Assembly: GCF_022829725.1 (NCBI RefSeq)
Contig: NZ_JAKSYG010000257.1
Coordinates: 1-64,000 of the forward strand
Reading direction: 5' to 3'
Source: Methylobacterium sp. E-005
Lineage (GTDB): Bacteria > Pseudomonadota > Alphaproteobacteria > Rhizobiales > Beijerinckiaceae
Length of the DNA stretch: 64,000 nt
This document shows positions 35,851-43,688 of the stretch, piece after piece (the stretch's first letter is position 1; every line of letters begins with the position of its first letter). The notes beneath the pieces are model-generated. The model was not told where the DNA came from and did not search any database. It saw nothing but the letters and a program-made list of their open reading frames with translations. Made by a program: the position numbers and the translations under genes.

Positions 35851-35937
35851 CGATACCCGCCGCTCCCCCTTCCCCTCTTGAGAGGGGCGCGGCGCCCAGG
35901 CGGCCTCGTTCTTACGGATGACACCCGAGGACTTCCC

Positions 35938-36420
35938 ATGGACGGCCATTTCACCGGCTATGCCAGCATCTTCGGCGTGCCTGATCTCGGCCGGGACGTC
36001 GTCCTGCCGGGCGCCTTCGCGGCGAGCCTCGCGCGCCAGGGGCCGGCCGGCGTGCGGCTGCTGTTCCAGCACGATCCGGCCGAGCCGATCGGCCGCTGGC
36101 TCTCCCTGCGCGAGGATGCCCACGGCCTGTTCGCGGAAGGGCAGCTCAACCTCGCGGTGCAGCGCGCCCGGGAGGTCGACGCGCTGCTGCGCGGGGGCGG
36201 GCTCGACGGCCTGTCGATCGGCTTCCGGACGCTGCTGGCCCGCCGGGGCGCGGCCGGCGAGCGCCGGCTGCACCGGGTCGATCTCTGGGAGATCTCCCTG
36301 GTGACCTTCCCGCTCCAGCCGCGGGCGCGGGCGAGCCCCGGCCCGGAGGACCCCCACACCCCGGATGTCCTGGCCGCGGAGATCCGCGGCCTCGCCCGGC
36401 GCATCGCCCCGAAACCCTGA
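35938..36420 (+). CDS. GTA gp4-like prohead protease (HK97 family, S78)
   Basis: Processes the capsid protein during head maturation, 160 residues from ATG 35938 (MDGHFTGYASIFGVPDLGRD). The catalytic His is in RLLFQHDPAEPIGRWLSLRE and Ser in GLDGLSIGFRTLLAR, with the following RRLHRVDLWEISLVTFPLQP typical of the family. In RcGTA the protease is a separate gene before the capsid gene, as here. The gap before it contains a CCCCTCTTGAGAGGGG hairpin at about 35873-35888. Confidence 0.9.
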   Translation: MDGHFTGYASIFGVPDLGRDVVLPGAFAASLARQGPAGVRLLFQHDPAEPIGRWLSLREDAHGLFAEGQLNLAVQRAREVDALLRGGGLDGLSIGFRTLLARRGAAGERRLHRVDLWEISLVTFPLQPRARASPGPEDPHTPDVLAAEIRGLARRIAPKP

Positions 36421-36446
36421 TCTCACCCCCGACCCGGAGATTGTCG

Positions 36447-37739
36447 ATGCACGCCGATACCCCGCTCGCGCCCGCCGGCTACGAAACCAAGGCCGCTCTC
36501 CCCGATCTGGAGAACAAGGCCGCCCGGCCCGAAGGCGCCCCGGTCCGCTCCGCCCTGGACGAGCTCTCGGCCGCCTTCGCGGCCTTCAAGGAGACCAACG
36601 ACGCCCGTATCGGCCAGATCGAGGGCCGGCTCGGCACCGACGGACTCACCGAGGAGAAGCTCGCGCGGATCGACGCGGCGCTCGACGCCGCCCGCACCCG
36701 CCTCGACCGGATCCATCTGGAGCAGGCCCGGCCGCCGCTCGGCCAGCCGGGGTCGCGGGGGGATGCCTCCGCGCACGAGCACAAGGCGGCCTTCGATCTC
36801 TATGTCCGGGCGGGCGAGAGCGCGGGCCTCAAGCGCCTTGAGGCCAAGGCCCTCTCGGCGGGGTCCGGGCCGGATGGCGGTTACCTCGTGCCGAACACGA
36901 TCGAACGGACCGTGCTGACGCGGCTGGGCGAGATCTCGCCGATCCGCGCCATCGCCAGCGTGCAGCAGATCTCGGGTGGCCAGTACAAGCGCGCGGTCTC
37001 GGTGGGGGCGCCGGTCACCGGCTGGGCCGCCGAGACCGCGGCGCGCCCGCAGACTGACGCGCCTCTACTCTCCGAGATCGCGTTCCCCGCCATGGAACTC
37101 TACGCGATGCCGGCCGCCACCCAGACGCTGCTCGACGATGCCGTGGTGGATCTCGACGCGTGGCTCTCGGCCGAGGTCGAGACCGCCTTCGCCGAGCAGG
37201 AGGGCGTGGCCTTCGTGACCGGCAACGGCGCGAGCCGGCCGCGGGGCTTCCTGAGCTACGACACCGTGGCCAATTCCGCCTGGGTGACGGGCAAGCTCGG
37301 GACCGTGGCGACGGGCGCGGCCGGGGCCTTCCCGTCGAGCAACCCGGGGGATGTGCTGTTCGATCTGATCTACGGGTTGCGGGCGGGCTATCGCCAGAAT
37401 GCCGGCTTCGTGATGAACCGGCGCACCCAGAGCACGATCCGGAAGTTCAAGGACTCCGAAGGCAACTATCTCTGGCAGCCACCCCTCGCCGCCGGGCGGC
37501 CCGCGACCCTGGTCGGCTTCCCGGTCACAGAGGCCGAGGCAATGCCCGATCTGTCCAAGGACAGCCTGTCGGTGGCCTTCGGCGATTTCCGCCGGGGCTA
37601 TCTGGTGGTGGACCGCACGGGGATGCGGGTGCTGCGCGACCCGTATTCCGCCAAGCCCTATGTGCTGTTCTACACCACCAAGCGCGTCGGCGGCGGGGTG
37701 CAGGACTTTGATGCAATCAAGCTGCTGAAGTTCAGCTGA
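36447..37739 (+). CDS. GTA gp5-like major capsid protein (HK97 fold)
   Basis: A 430-residue capsid precursor. The first 125 or so residues are the helical scaffold (delta) region expected to be removed by gp4 (ALDELSAAFAAFKETNDARI). The HK97 fold begins near KALSAGSGPDGGYLVPNTIE and continues through SPIRAIASVQQISGGQYKRA, VAFVTGNGASRPRGFLSYDT, FVMNRRTQSTIRKFKDSEGN and the C-terminal LVVDRTGMRVLRDPYSAKPY. GGAG (36435-36438) supports ATG 36447. The host dps/protease block interrupts the cluster directly after this gene. Confidence 0.93.
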   Translation: MHADTPLAPAGYETKAALPDLENKAARPEGAPVRSALDELSAAFAAFKETNDARIGQIEGRLGTDGLTEEKLARIDAALDAARTRLDRIHLEQARPPLGQPGSRGDASAHEHKAAFDLYVRAGESAGLKRLEAKALSAGSGPDGGYLVPNTIERTVLTRLGEISPIRAIASVQQISGGQYKRAVSVGAPVTGWAAETAARPQTDAPLLSEIAFPAMELYAMPAATQTLLDDAVVDLDAWLSAEVETAFAEQEGVAFVTGNGASRPRGFLSYDTVANSAWVTGKLGTVATGAAGAFPSSNPGDVLFDLIYGLRAGYRQNAGFVMNRRTQSTIRKFKDSEGNYLWQPPLAAGRPATLVGFPVTEAEAMPDLSKDSLSVAFGDFRRGYLVVDRTGMRVLRDPYSAKPYVLFYTTKRVGGGVQDFDAIKLLKFS

Positions 37740-37806
37740 GCCGCGCCTGTCAGGTCGCGGATGGCCGATGCCGCGCCTCCCCTGTGTGGGGAGGCGTTGG
37801 AGGGTG

Positions 37807-37851
37807 GGGGTGATGCAGGGGGCACCGCAGCGCTCGATCCTGCACCACCCC
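37807..37851. repeat. palindromic intergenic element, copy 2
   Basis: GGGGTGATGCAGG (37807-37819) pairs with CCTGCACCACCCC (37839-37851), 12 of 13. It is related to the element at 15497-15538. A second hairpin CCTCCCCTGTGTGGGGAGG lies just before it (about 37777-37795). Both sit between convergent gp5 and dps and can terminate both. Confidence 0.6.
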
Positions 37852-37892
37852 TTCCCGCAGGGGGAGGGGAATCCCGTCGCCCGAGAAACGCC

Positions 37893-38438
37893 TCAGCGGC
37901 CCGCATTGCCGTCGCGCAGGGCGCCGGTCGGCTCCTGCACGTGGGCCTCGAGGAACCAGAGCTGCTTGTCGACCGCCCGGGAGATCTCGGTGAACAGGTC
38001 GGCCGTGTCGGGGTCGCCCGCCTCGTCGGTCTCGTCGATGTTCTCGCGCACCGCGTTGGCATAGGCGGCGTAGCTGTCGATCAGCGCGGCGATGTGATCG
38101 GCAATGGCGTAGATGCCGGTCGGGTAGGGCGGCAGCTTGGTGCGCTCGGCGACCGCCTGGGTCGAGCCGAAGGCCGTGGCGCCGAGCTGGACCGCGCGCT
38201 CGGCGACGCTGTCGTTGAACTCGTCGATCTCGGTGCGGAACCCGTCGAGCATCTCGTGGACGCCGATGAACTGCGGGCCCTTCAGGTTCCAATGCGCCTG
38301 CTTGATCGCCAGGGCGAGGTCGATGCCGTCCGCCAACCGGGCGTTGAGGGCTTCGATCGAGACCTTCTTGGCGTTGGAATCGGTGTTGTTGCGGGTCTTG
38401 TGCGACCGGGGGGTGTTGCTGGTGCCGGTATCGGCCAT
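37893..38438 (-). CDS. dps: Dps family DNA-protecting ferritin
   Basis: Dodecameric ferritin-like protein that binds DNA and oxidises and stores iron during stress, 181 residues. The ferroxidase signature QAHWNLKGPQFIGVHEMLDG, FRTEIDEFNDSVAERAVQLG is complete with His, Asp and Glu ligands. The Lys/Arg/Asn-rich N-terminal tail (about 1-25) is the usual DNA-contact extension. It is on the minus strand inside the GTA cluster between gp5 and gp6, so it is an insertion rather than a particle gene. It has its own upstream region. Confidence 0.93.
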   Translation of the reverse strand: MADTGTSNTPRSHKTRNNTDSNAKKVSIEALNARLADGIDLALAIKQAHWNLKGPQFIGVHEMLDGFRTEIDEFNDSVAERAVQLGATAFGSTQAVAERTKLPPYPTGIYAIADHIAALIDSYAAYANAVRENIDETDEAGDPDTADLFTEISRAVDKQLWFLEAHVQEPTGALRDGNAGR

Positions 38439-38553
38439 GGTTTCGCTCCGTGTGCCGGAAAGGTTCGGATGCGAAAGTGCCGATGCGGCTTCAGGTTCCC
38501 ACCGGGGCGAAGGATCGACGAGAAGGTGAGGGGCGCACGGGGCGCATACCGCC

Positions 38554-39462
38554 TTAACGGCGGCGCATGCGCGCCATCCAGCCGGATCGGTTGCCGCGCG
38601 GCGTGGCGTCGCTCACCTGCATCTGCGACAGTTCGGCTGCGCGCGCCGAGATCCAGCCGGAATGCTCGGCCACTGGCGTCACCGCGGTGAAGCCGCCGCA
38701 GGCGGTCCGGCGGGTGCCCTGTTGGAGTGCGCCGCTTGACCAGCTCACCACGCCGACGATCCGGTAGCCGCCGGGGCCGCCGGTGAGGATCGGGCCGCCG
38801 GAATCGCCCAGGCACGCGCCGGCTCCCGAGGTCTCCGCCATGCGCCGCCGGTCGGTCACCACGGTCACCCGGTTGGCGACCTGCAGCGAGCCGATCGAGA
38901 CGAGATGCGCCAGCCGCAGGACGCGGGCCGAGCCCCGCCGGTTCTCGGCGACGACGCCAAAGCCCGCGATGTCCACCGGCTCGCCGGTGCTGATCGCGCC
39001 GGCGCCGCGCGGGTCGAGCGGCATGAAATCGGGACCGAGGGGGCGTTCGAGCTTGAGCAGCGCCAGATCGACACCGGGCTGTTCCTCAGGCGTGGTGCCG
39101 GGTACGAAATCCGGGTGCATCGTCGTGGCGATCACCTGGGCGCGGCGCTGGCGAAAAGCCCGGTCGACGCCGATCACCGAATACCCTGCGGGGCGCATCA
39201 CGCAATGGGCCGCGCTGAGCACGAGGTCCGGGGCGATCAGCGTGCCCGAGCAGATCTCGCCCTCCGTGCTCTCGATGCGCACGACGAAGCTGCGTGCCCC
39301 GTCCGGGTCGCGGGTGGTCGCGCCGTTGATCACGGCCGCCGCGGGAGCGGGAAGCTGGCCGGCCAGCGCGCCGAGCAGCGCCGCGCCCAGCAGGCCGCCC
39401 CCGAAGCCTCCGCGGGCGGGACGCTCGCGGAGGCCGGCCTTGCGGAACGGGCGAGGGAACAT
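38554..39462 (-). CDS. secreted trypsin-like serine protease (S1 family)
   Basis: A 302-residue exported protease. The signal peptide region (GGGLLGAALLGALAGQLPAP then AAAVINGA) gives a mature N-terminus near VINGATTRDPDG. The triad is visible: His in LVLSAAHCVMRPAG, Asp in GVDLALLKLERPL and Ser in GACLGDSGGPILTGGPGG. Substrate-pocket residues were not assigned. ATG 39462 places the signal at the start. It lies in the block inserted between gp5 and gp6 together with dps and a second protease of the same family; a role in particle release is conceivable but unsupported. Confidence 0.88.
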   Translation of the reverse strand: MFPRPFRKAGLRERPARGGFGGGLLGAALLGALAGQLPAPAAAVINGATTRDPDGARSFVVRIESTEGEICSGTLIAPDLVLSAAHCVMRPAGYSVIGVDRAFRQRRAQVIATTMHPDFVPGTTPEEQPGVDLALLKLERPLGPDFMPLDPRGAGAISTGEPVDIAGFGVVAENRRGSARVLRLAHLVSIGSLQVANRVTVVTDRRRMAETSGAGACLGDSGGPILTGGPGGYRIVGVVSWSSGALQQGTRRTACGGFTAVTPVAEHSGWISARAAELSQMQVSDATPRGNRSGWMARMRRR

Positions 39463-40011
39463 CGGGGACTCCGGGGCGCGGTCGGCGCGGGTGACACGCC
39501 CTCGGCGAGGGGCGGCATGCGGCGAGCCTAGAGCAAGCCAATGCCCTGGCCAAGCTGGGGTTCCCTGCCGATCCGGTCCGCCCGGCGCGCGTCGATGCGC
39601 TGACTTTGTGACGAGATCGCGTGATGACCCAGGACGCATCACGCGCGATGGCAGGCCCATATTCCGGGTCGGATTGCGGGGGACTCGTACGTCCGCCACG
39701 CGTTGTCTGCGAGATCGTGGCGAGGGGGGGGACACGGAGCGGCGGGCCTGTCCGGCCGGATATCCGCGGCGATAAGGCAACGGTTTGCATCAAATGCCGC
39801 CGCCGCGGGAAACGATCCGGTAGTCCTACCGTGCTATGAAGAAAGACACGCGCAGCCGACGCCGATAAGGGGCGTTCCGGCGATCTATCGAAGGGCGCGG
39901 CTCGTCGCACGCATGTCAAACATGATCACCGTGTGTGTCTCGGATAAGACCATCAGGGCGTATCATCGATGAACGTCCTGATCGCAGGGGCCGGACCGAG
40001 GGACAACGATC
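39463..40011. other. long intergenic region in the inserted block
   Basis: 549 nt without a convincing gene. The region from 39780 to 40010 is less GC-rich. A minute reading frame (ATG at about 39836, 10 codons, very basic) is not credible. It probably carries promoters for the protease (minus) and the small membrane protein (plus). Confidence 0.45.
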
Positions 40012-40245
40012 ATGATCGGCTTGCTGATGGCGGCTTTGGCCGGCCTCATGATGAGCTGGTTCTTCCGATTTGGTTTTGTTGTCCTTGCCTGCGTGGTGTT
40101 TCTCCTCGCCGATATCGTGCGCGTGCTGCTGAAAGGGCAGTTTGAGCTGGCGGATCTTCTGATTCTGTTTGCCTACCTGTCGGCGCTGCAGGGCGGCTTC
40201 ATGCTGGGTGCCTATCTCAAGTACCGGCGACCCGGCGGCTCATAA
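40012..40245 (+). CDS. small integral membrane protein
   Basis: A 77-residue protein made almost entirely of membrane segments: MIGLLMAALAGLMMSWFFRF, GFVVLACVVFLLADIVRVLL, and ADLLILFAYLSALQGGFMLG, with a short basic tail KYRRPGG. A purine-rich AGGGACAACG precedes the ATG. I do not recognise a specific family. It is part of the block inserted in the GTA cluster and converges on the next ORF with a 6-nt overlap of the stop regions. Confidence 0.65.
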   Translation: MIGLLMAALAGLMMSWFFRFGFVVLACVVFLLADIVRVLLKGQFELADLLILFAYLSALQGGFMLGAYLKYRRPGGS

Positions 40246-40350
40246 CCACCAGATCAGGCCGCCGCGCAGATAAGAGGCTGCCGCCCACAGCAGGATCGCC
40301 GCCGCCGAGAGCGTCAGGCCCAGACCCAGGCGTTGTCGGCGAGTCAACAT
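40240..40350 (-). CDS. 36-residue membrane microprotein (tentative)
   Basis: MLTRRQRLGLGLTLSAAAIL followed by LWAAASYLRGGLIWWL: a positively charged start and one hydrophobic helix. The ribosome site is weak and there is no family support, so it is only a candidate. A longer Arg-rich reading frame upstream looks non-coding. Confidence 0.35.
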   Translation of the reverse strand: MLTRRQRLGLGLTLSAAAILLWAAASYLRGGLIWWL

Positions 40351-40584
40351 AAGTCGCGGATACCTCGGGGCTCGCTCGTCCTCGTGCGCGCGACCGGCCC
40401 CTCGCGCCCGCAAGCATGCGCCGCGGGGACATCGGGTGAGGACCGGCCGACGAACGACCTCGGCCGCGTGCCGTCGAGGGACGGGCCTGAGCGTCACGCG
40501 TCCCGTTCAGCCGATTCGTATGCGTTCCCGCGGGTCTGTGGGCGGTGCAGACTGCGCAGGGCGCGCGTCGCGCCCGGAGGCGGA

Positions 40585-41322
40585 CTACTCGGTCCAGCGG
40601 GCGGTCCGGCCCCATCCGGCGAGCTCCTGATCGATCCAGCCGCGTTGCGGCCCGACCAGGACGCCCTGGGTGAGGCCGCCGCAGGCGCCCCCGATCCAGG
40701 CGGCGAGCGCCCGGACGGCGCCGTCCGGCCCGGCGATCGGACCGCCGGAATCACCCTGGCAGGCCCCGCCGGCGCCGCCCTTGAGCCAGACCAGGATGCG
40801 GCTCGGCCCGTAGGGCTCGATCACCGGGAGCGTCAGTCTGCGATAGGTGCCGGTGGAGCGTGGGTCCCCGGGCCTGGCGGCGCCGTAGCCGCCGAGGGTC
40901 AGCTCCTCGCCCGCCCGCACCGGCGCGGCGCTCAAGCTTACCGGCGCGAAGCGCGGCGGCAGCGGCATCGCCGTGCGCAGGAGCGCGAGGTCGATGGAGC
41001 GCCGCCGGGCCTTGGCGGCGCCCGCATCGTAGCCCGGATGCACCGCCCGCGCCGTCACCTCGACCAGGACCGGCGCACCGTCCGCGTCGCGAAAATGGAC
41101 ACGGTGCTGCGGGGCGTCGGCGAGGCAATGGCCGGCGGTGAGCACCGTATCGGGGGCGACCACCACGCCGGTGCAGACGCCGCCCTTCGAGGACAGGACC
41201 ATCACGGCCCCACCGGCCGGTGCCTCCGCTCCGCCCGTGATGGCGTGGGCGGGGCCTGCTGCCAGCGCCAGGACGACCGCGAGTGAGGCGGCTGCCGCCG
41301 GGCAGCGCTTCAGGACCAGCAT
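40585..41322 (-). CDS. secreted trypsin-like serine protease, second copy
   Basis: A 245-residue S1-family protease with a signal peptide (AAASLAVVLALAAGPAHA, mature N-terminus ITGGAEAP). Catalytic His is in TVLTAGHCLADA, Asp in SIDLALLRTAMPL and Ser in GACQGDSGGPIAGPDG. It is clearly related to, but shorter than, the protease at 38554-39462. It is the last member of the inserted block; only 27 nt separate its start region from the gp6 start, so its promoter overlaps gp6. The substrate is unknown. Confidence 0.88.
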   Translation of the reverse strand: MLVLKRCPAAAASLAVVLALAAGPAHAITGGAEAPAGGAVMVLSSKGGVCTGVVVAPDTVLTAGHCLADAPQHRVHFRDADGAPVLVEVTARAVHPGYDAGAAKARRRSIDLALLRTAMPLPPRFAPVSLSAAPVRAGEELTLGGYGAARPGDPRSTGTYRRLTLPVIEPYGPSRILVWLKGGAGGACQGDSGGPIAGPDGAVRALAAWIGGACGGLTQGVLVGPQRGWIDQELAGWGRTARWTE

Positions 41323-41349
41323 CGGACCACCGCTCGAGAGGGACACAGC

Positions 41350-41910
41350 ATGATCCCGTTACGCATCGACGCCGCCGCCGTCGAGCCGGTGAGCGTCGCG
41401 GAGCTGCGCGCCTACCTGCGCTTCGATTCCGATGACGGGGGTGCCGAGGACGCGCTGCTCCAGGCCCTGATCACGGCGGTCCGGGCCAGCCTGGAGATCG
41501 AGACGCGCCGGATCCTGGTGCCGGGACGCTACCGGATCGTGCTCGCCGCGTGGCCGCCGGACGGGCAGGTTCCCCTGCCGCTAAGCCCGCTGGTAGCCGT
41601 GACCCGCGCCGGGCTCGCCGGAGCGGAGGGCGTGGCCAACCTCGCCGCCGGGCTGGTGCGGGTCGGCCCGGACCCGATCGAGGCGCCCCGCCTCCTGATC
41701 GACCCGGCGGTACCGGATCCCGCCGGCCGCACGATCCTGATCGAGCTCGCGGCCGGGTTCGGCGGCGACGGGCCGCCCCTGCCGGCGCCCCTGCGGCTCG
41801 CGATCCTGCGGCTGGCCGCCGCCCGCTACGAGCACCGGGGCGACGAGGCAGACGCTGTCCGGACCGACGCCGCCGACCTCGCCGCGCCCTTCCGCCGGAT
41901 GCGCCTGTGA
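41350..41910 (+). CDS. GTA gp6-like head-tail connector (adaptor)
   Basis: A 186-residue adaptor of the phiE125 gp8/gp6 family. The N-terminus VEPVSVAELRAYLRFDSDDG, EDALLQALITAVRASLEIET with TRRILVPGRYRIVLAAWPPD is characteristic of ring-forming connector proteins, as is the late PLRLAILRLAAARYEHRGDE helix. It resumes the GTA order after the dps/protease block. The stop overlaps the start of gp7 by one base. Confidence 0.88.
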   Translation: MIPLRIDAAAVEPVSVAELRAYLRFDSDDGGAEDALLQALITAVRASLEIETRRILVPGRYRIVLAAWPPDGQVPLPLSPLVAVTRAGLAGAEGVANLAAGLVRVGPDPIEAPRLLIDPAVPDPAGRTILIELAAGFGGDGPPLPAPLRLAILRLAAARYEHRGDEADAVRTDAADLAAPFRRMRL

Positions 41911-42287
41911 TGGCCAATCCCGGAGATCGCCCGATGGCTTTGACGCCCCGTCATCCGCCGCTCGGTGTCCGGCGGCGGCGCTTCGTCGTGGAACGCCCCC
42001 TGGAGGAACCGGACGGGTTCGGCGGCGTGCTGCGCCGCTACGTGGCCGGCCCGGTCCTGTGGGGTGCCCTGGCGCCGGCGGGCATCGTCGACCGGCCGGA
42101 GGGCGGCCGGACCGACACGCTGCCCGCCTACCGCATCACCCTGCGGGGCCGGCCCGGTCTCGATCCGACCATGCGCCTCGCCGCCGGCCCGCGCCGCTTC
42201 GCGATCCGCGCCGTGACCGAACCGGACGGGCGGGGCCGCGACTGCATCTGCCACGTCGAGGAACTGCCGCGGGAGAGCGCAGCGTGA
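41910..42287 (+). CDS. GTA gp7-like head closure protein
   Basis: A 125-residue protein in the head-closure (SPP1 gp16/stopper type) position. The pattern RRRRFVVERPLEEPDGFGGV, YVAGPVLWGALAPAGIVDRP and TDTLPAYRITLRGRPGLDPT, MRLAAGPRRFAIRAVTEPDG is that of the beta-barrel closure family. ATG 41910 overlaps the gp6 stop; ATG 41934 is possible. The stop overlaps gp8 (GTGA). Confidence 0.85.
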   Translation: MANPGDRPMALTPRHPPLGVRRRRFVVERPLEEPDGFGGVLRRYVAGPVLWGALAPAGIVDRPEGGRTDTLPAYRITLRGRPGLDPTMRLAAGPRRFAIRAVTEPDGRGRDCICHVEELPRESAA

Positions 42288-42700
42288 GTGATCCGAGCCC
42301 GCTTCTCGCCCTGCGCGCCGGCCTGATCGCACGCTTCACCCCGGATGCCACCCTCGCAGGCCTGCTCGGCGGCCGCGTCCGGCTCTACGACGAGCCACCC
42401 CGGGGCACGTTCCCGGTCTACGCCCTGTTCGGCGATGCTGAGATCCAGGACGATGCCGTCGACGGCGCCGAGCGCCACCGCCACAGCCACGAGATCGCGG
42501 TGATCGCCCGGCCCGGCTCCGTACGCACCGCGCTGGACGCCGCCGAGCGCATGGCGGCGCTGCTCGCCGATACCGCGATGCCGCTCGCCGGCTGCCGCCT
42601 CGTCACCCTGCGGGTGCGCGCCATCAAGGCCCACCGCGACGCCCGGACCGGCGAGGCGCGGGCGAGCCTCACCGTCGAGGCCGTCACCGAGATTCTTTGA
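42284..42700 (+). CDS. GTA gp8-like tail terminator (DUF3168)
   Basis: A 138-residue DUF3168 protein that caps the tail tube. SDPSPLLALRAGLIARFTPD, GGRVRLYDEPPRGTFPVYAL and HSHEIAVIARPGSVRTALDA are typical. GTG 42284 overlaps the gp7 stop by 4 nt, so the genes are translationally coupled. It ends 11 nt before the gp9 start. Confidence 0.88.
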   Translation: MSDPSPLLALRAGLIARFTPDATLAGLLGGRVRLYDEPPRGTFPVYALFGDAEIQDDAVDGAERHRHSHEIAVIARPGSVRTALDAAERMAALLADTAMPLAGCRLVTLRVRAIKAHRDARTGEARASLTVEAVTEIL

Positions 42701-42711
42701 GGAGGGAGCCG

Positions 42712-43122
42712 ATGGGCGCGCAGAAGGGCAAGGACCTGCTGATCCGGGCCGGCGACGGTGCGGGCGGCTTCGTGGCGGTGGCGGGCCTGCGCAGCCGCCA
42801 GATCACCCTCAACGCCGAGACCGTGGACGTCACCAACGCCGATTCCGCCGGGCGCTGGCGCGAATTGCTGGCCGGTGCCGGGGTGCGCCGGGCCGCCATC
42901 GCGGGCTCCGGGGTGTTCCGGGACCAAGCCTCGGACGCACGCCTGCGCCTGATCTTCTTCGACGGGGCGATCGAGACCTTCCAGATCGTGGTGCCGGCCT
43001 TCGGGATTCTGGAGGGCCCGTTCCAGATCGCGAGCCTGGAATATCGCGGCGACCATGCCGGCGAGGTGACCTTCGACATGAGCCTCGACTCGGCGGGTGC
43101 GCTCGCCTTCGCGATCGCCTGA
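42712..43122 (+). CDS. GTA gp9-like major tail tube protein
   Basis: A 136-residue tail tube subunit (phage major tail protein, TP901-1/GTA type). The segments GKDLLIRAGDGAGGFVAVAG, SRQITLNAETVDVTNADSAG and RWRELLAGAGVRRAAIAGSG, FQIASLEYRGDHAGEVTFDM match the family. The strong GAGGAGG ribosome site overlaps the gp8 stop, which fits the high copy number needed for a tube subunit. Confidence 0.9.
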   Translation: MGAQKGKDLLIRAGDGAGGFVAVAGLRSRQITLNAETVDVTNADSAGRWRELLAGAGVRRAAIAGSGVFRDQASDARLRLIFFDGAIETFQIVVPAFGILEGPFQIASLEYRGDHAGEVTFDMSLDSAGALAFAIA

Positions 43123-43126
43123 TCTC

Positions 43127-43459
43127 ATGGCGAACCGGATCCGCGGCGCGGTGCCGCTCGACCTCGGCAAGCGGCGCTACACGCTGTGCCTCACCCTCGG
43201 CGCGCTGGCCGAACTGGAAGACCTGCTCGGGGCCGGCGATCTCACGGGCCTCGCCGCGCGCTTCAGCGCCGGCCGGCTGTCGGCGCGCGACCTGATCGCC
43301 CTGCTGGGTGTCGCCCTGCGGGGCGGCGGCCACGATCTTGACGACGCGGCGGTGGCGAGCCTGCCGCTGGCCGGCGGCCTGGAGGCCATCACGGCGGCCC
43401 TGGAGGCGGTGCTCGCCGCGGCGTTCGGGGAGGCGCCGGGGCCCGCAAACCCTCGGTAG
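43127..43459 (+). CDS. GTA gp10-like tail assembly chaperone (TAC-1)
   Basis: A 110-residue chaperone that coats the tape measure during tail assembly. GAVPLDLGKRRYTLCLTLGA, LAELEDLLGAGDLTGLAARF and SARDLIALLGVALRGGGHDL are typical of the GTA TAC-1 family. ATG 43127 starts 5 nt after the gp9 stop. Its last codons GCA AAC CCT CGG TAG contain an in-phase slippery heptamer, and the -1 frame continues into the second chaperone domain without a start codon of its own. The longer product would be a 182-residue frameshift fusion. Confidence 0.88.
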   Translation: MANRIRGAVPLDLGKRRYTLCLTLGALAELEDLLGAGDLTGLAARFSAGRLSARDLIALLGVALRGGGHDLDDAAVASLPLAGGLEAITAALEAVLAAAFGEAPGPANPR

Positions 43460-43483
43460 GGTCGGGGCCGGAAGCTCCGACCC
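43447..43483 (+). promoter_or_regulatory. programmed -1 ribosomal frameshift signal
   Basis: A AAC CCT (43447-43453) is an X XXY YYZ heptamer exactly in phase with gp10. A 5-nt spacer (43454-43458, overlapping the TAG stop) is followed by a hairpin: arm 43459-43468, loop CGGAA 43469-43473, arm 43474-43483, ten pairs with one G-U. Slipping to AAA CCC continues into the gp10.1 frame. Heptamer, spacing and stem all meet the usual requirements. Confidence 0.75.
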
Positions 43484-43674
43484 GAATCCCGAAAGCCTTC
43501 CCCTGGGACGACGCCCTCGCCCTCGGCCTCGGTGTGCTGGGTTGGCGCCCCGGCGATTTCTGGTCGGCGACGCCGCGCGAGTTCGCCGCTGCCCTCGGCC
43601 GGCGCGCCGGTCCGGAGCCGCTCACCCGGGCAGGCTTCGAGGCCCTGCTCGCCGCCTATCCCGACCGGACCTGA
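43453..43674 (+). CDS. GTA gp10.1-like tail chaperone domain (reached by -1 frameshift)
   Basis: The -1 frame after gp10 encodes SVGSGPEAPTRIPKAFPWDD, ALALGLGVLGWRPGDFWSAT and PREFAAALGRRAGPEPLTRA, ending AAYPDRT. This matches the small phage tail assembly chaperone family (pfam Phage_TAC_6/TIGR02216) that follows gp10 in RcGTA. The frame is open from 43342 to the stop at 43672-43674 but contains no ATG, GTG or TTG before a GTG deep inside the conserved domain. Independent initiation is therefore unlikely. The expected product is gp10 residues 1-109 plus these 73 residues. gp11 follows 14 nt later. Confidence 0.75.
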   Translation, partial: SVGSGPEAPTRIPKAFPWDDALALGLGVLGWRPGDFWSATPREFAAALGRRAGPEPLTRAGFEALLAAYPDRT

Positions 43675-43688
43675 GACGAGGCTGACCG

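Noticed and set aside
34435..36426. 663-codon antisense frame over portal and protease genes
   Set aside because: Composition artefact; the plus strand carries conserved portal and protease motifs.
38439..38520. EcfG-type (GGAAC) general stress promoter upstream of dps
   Set aside because: On the minus strand GGAAC is present, but the expected CGTT at 16-17 nt is CTTT or poorly matched; not enough to call.
43308..43685. 125-codon open frame overlapping the end of gp10 in the +1 frame
   Set aside because: Arg/Pro-rich and without motifs; the real chaperone domain is in the other alternative frame, which lacks a start codon.
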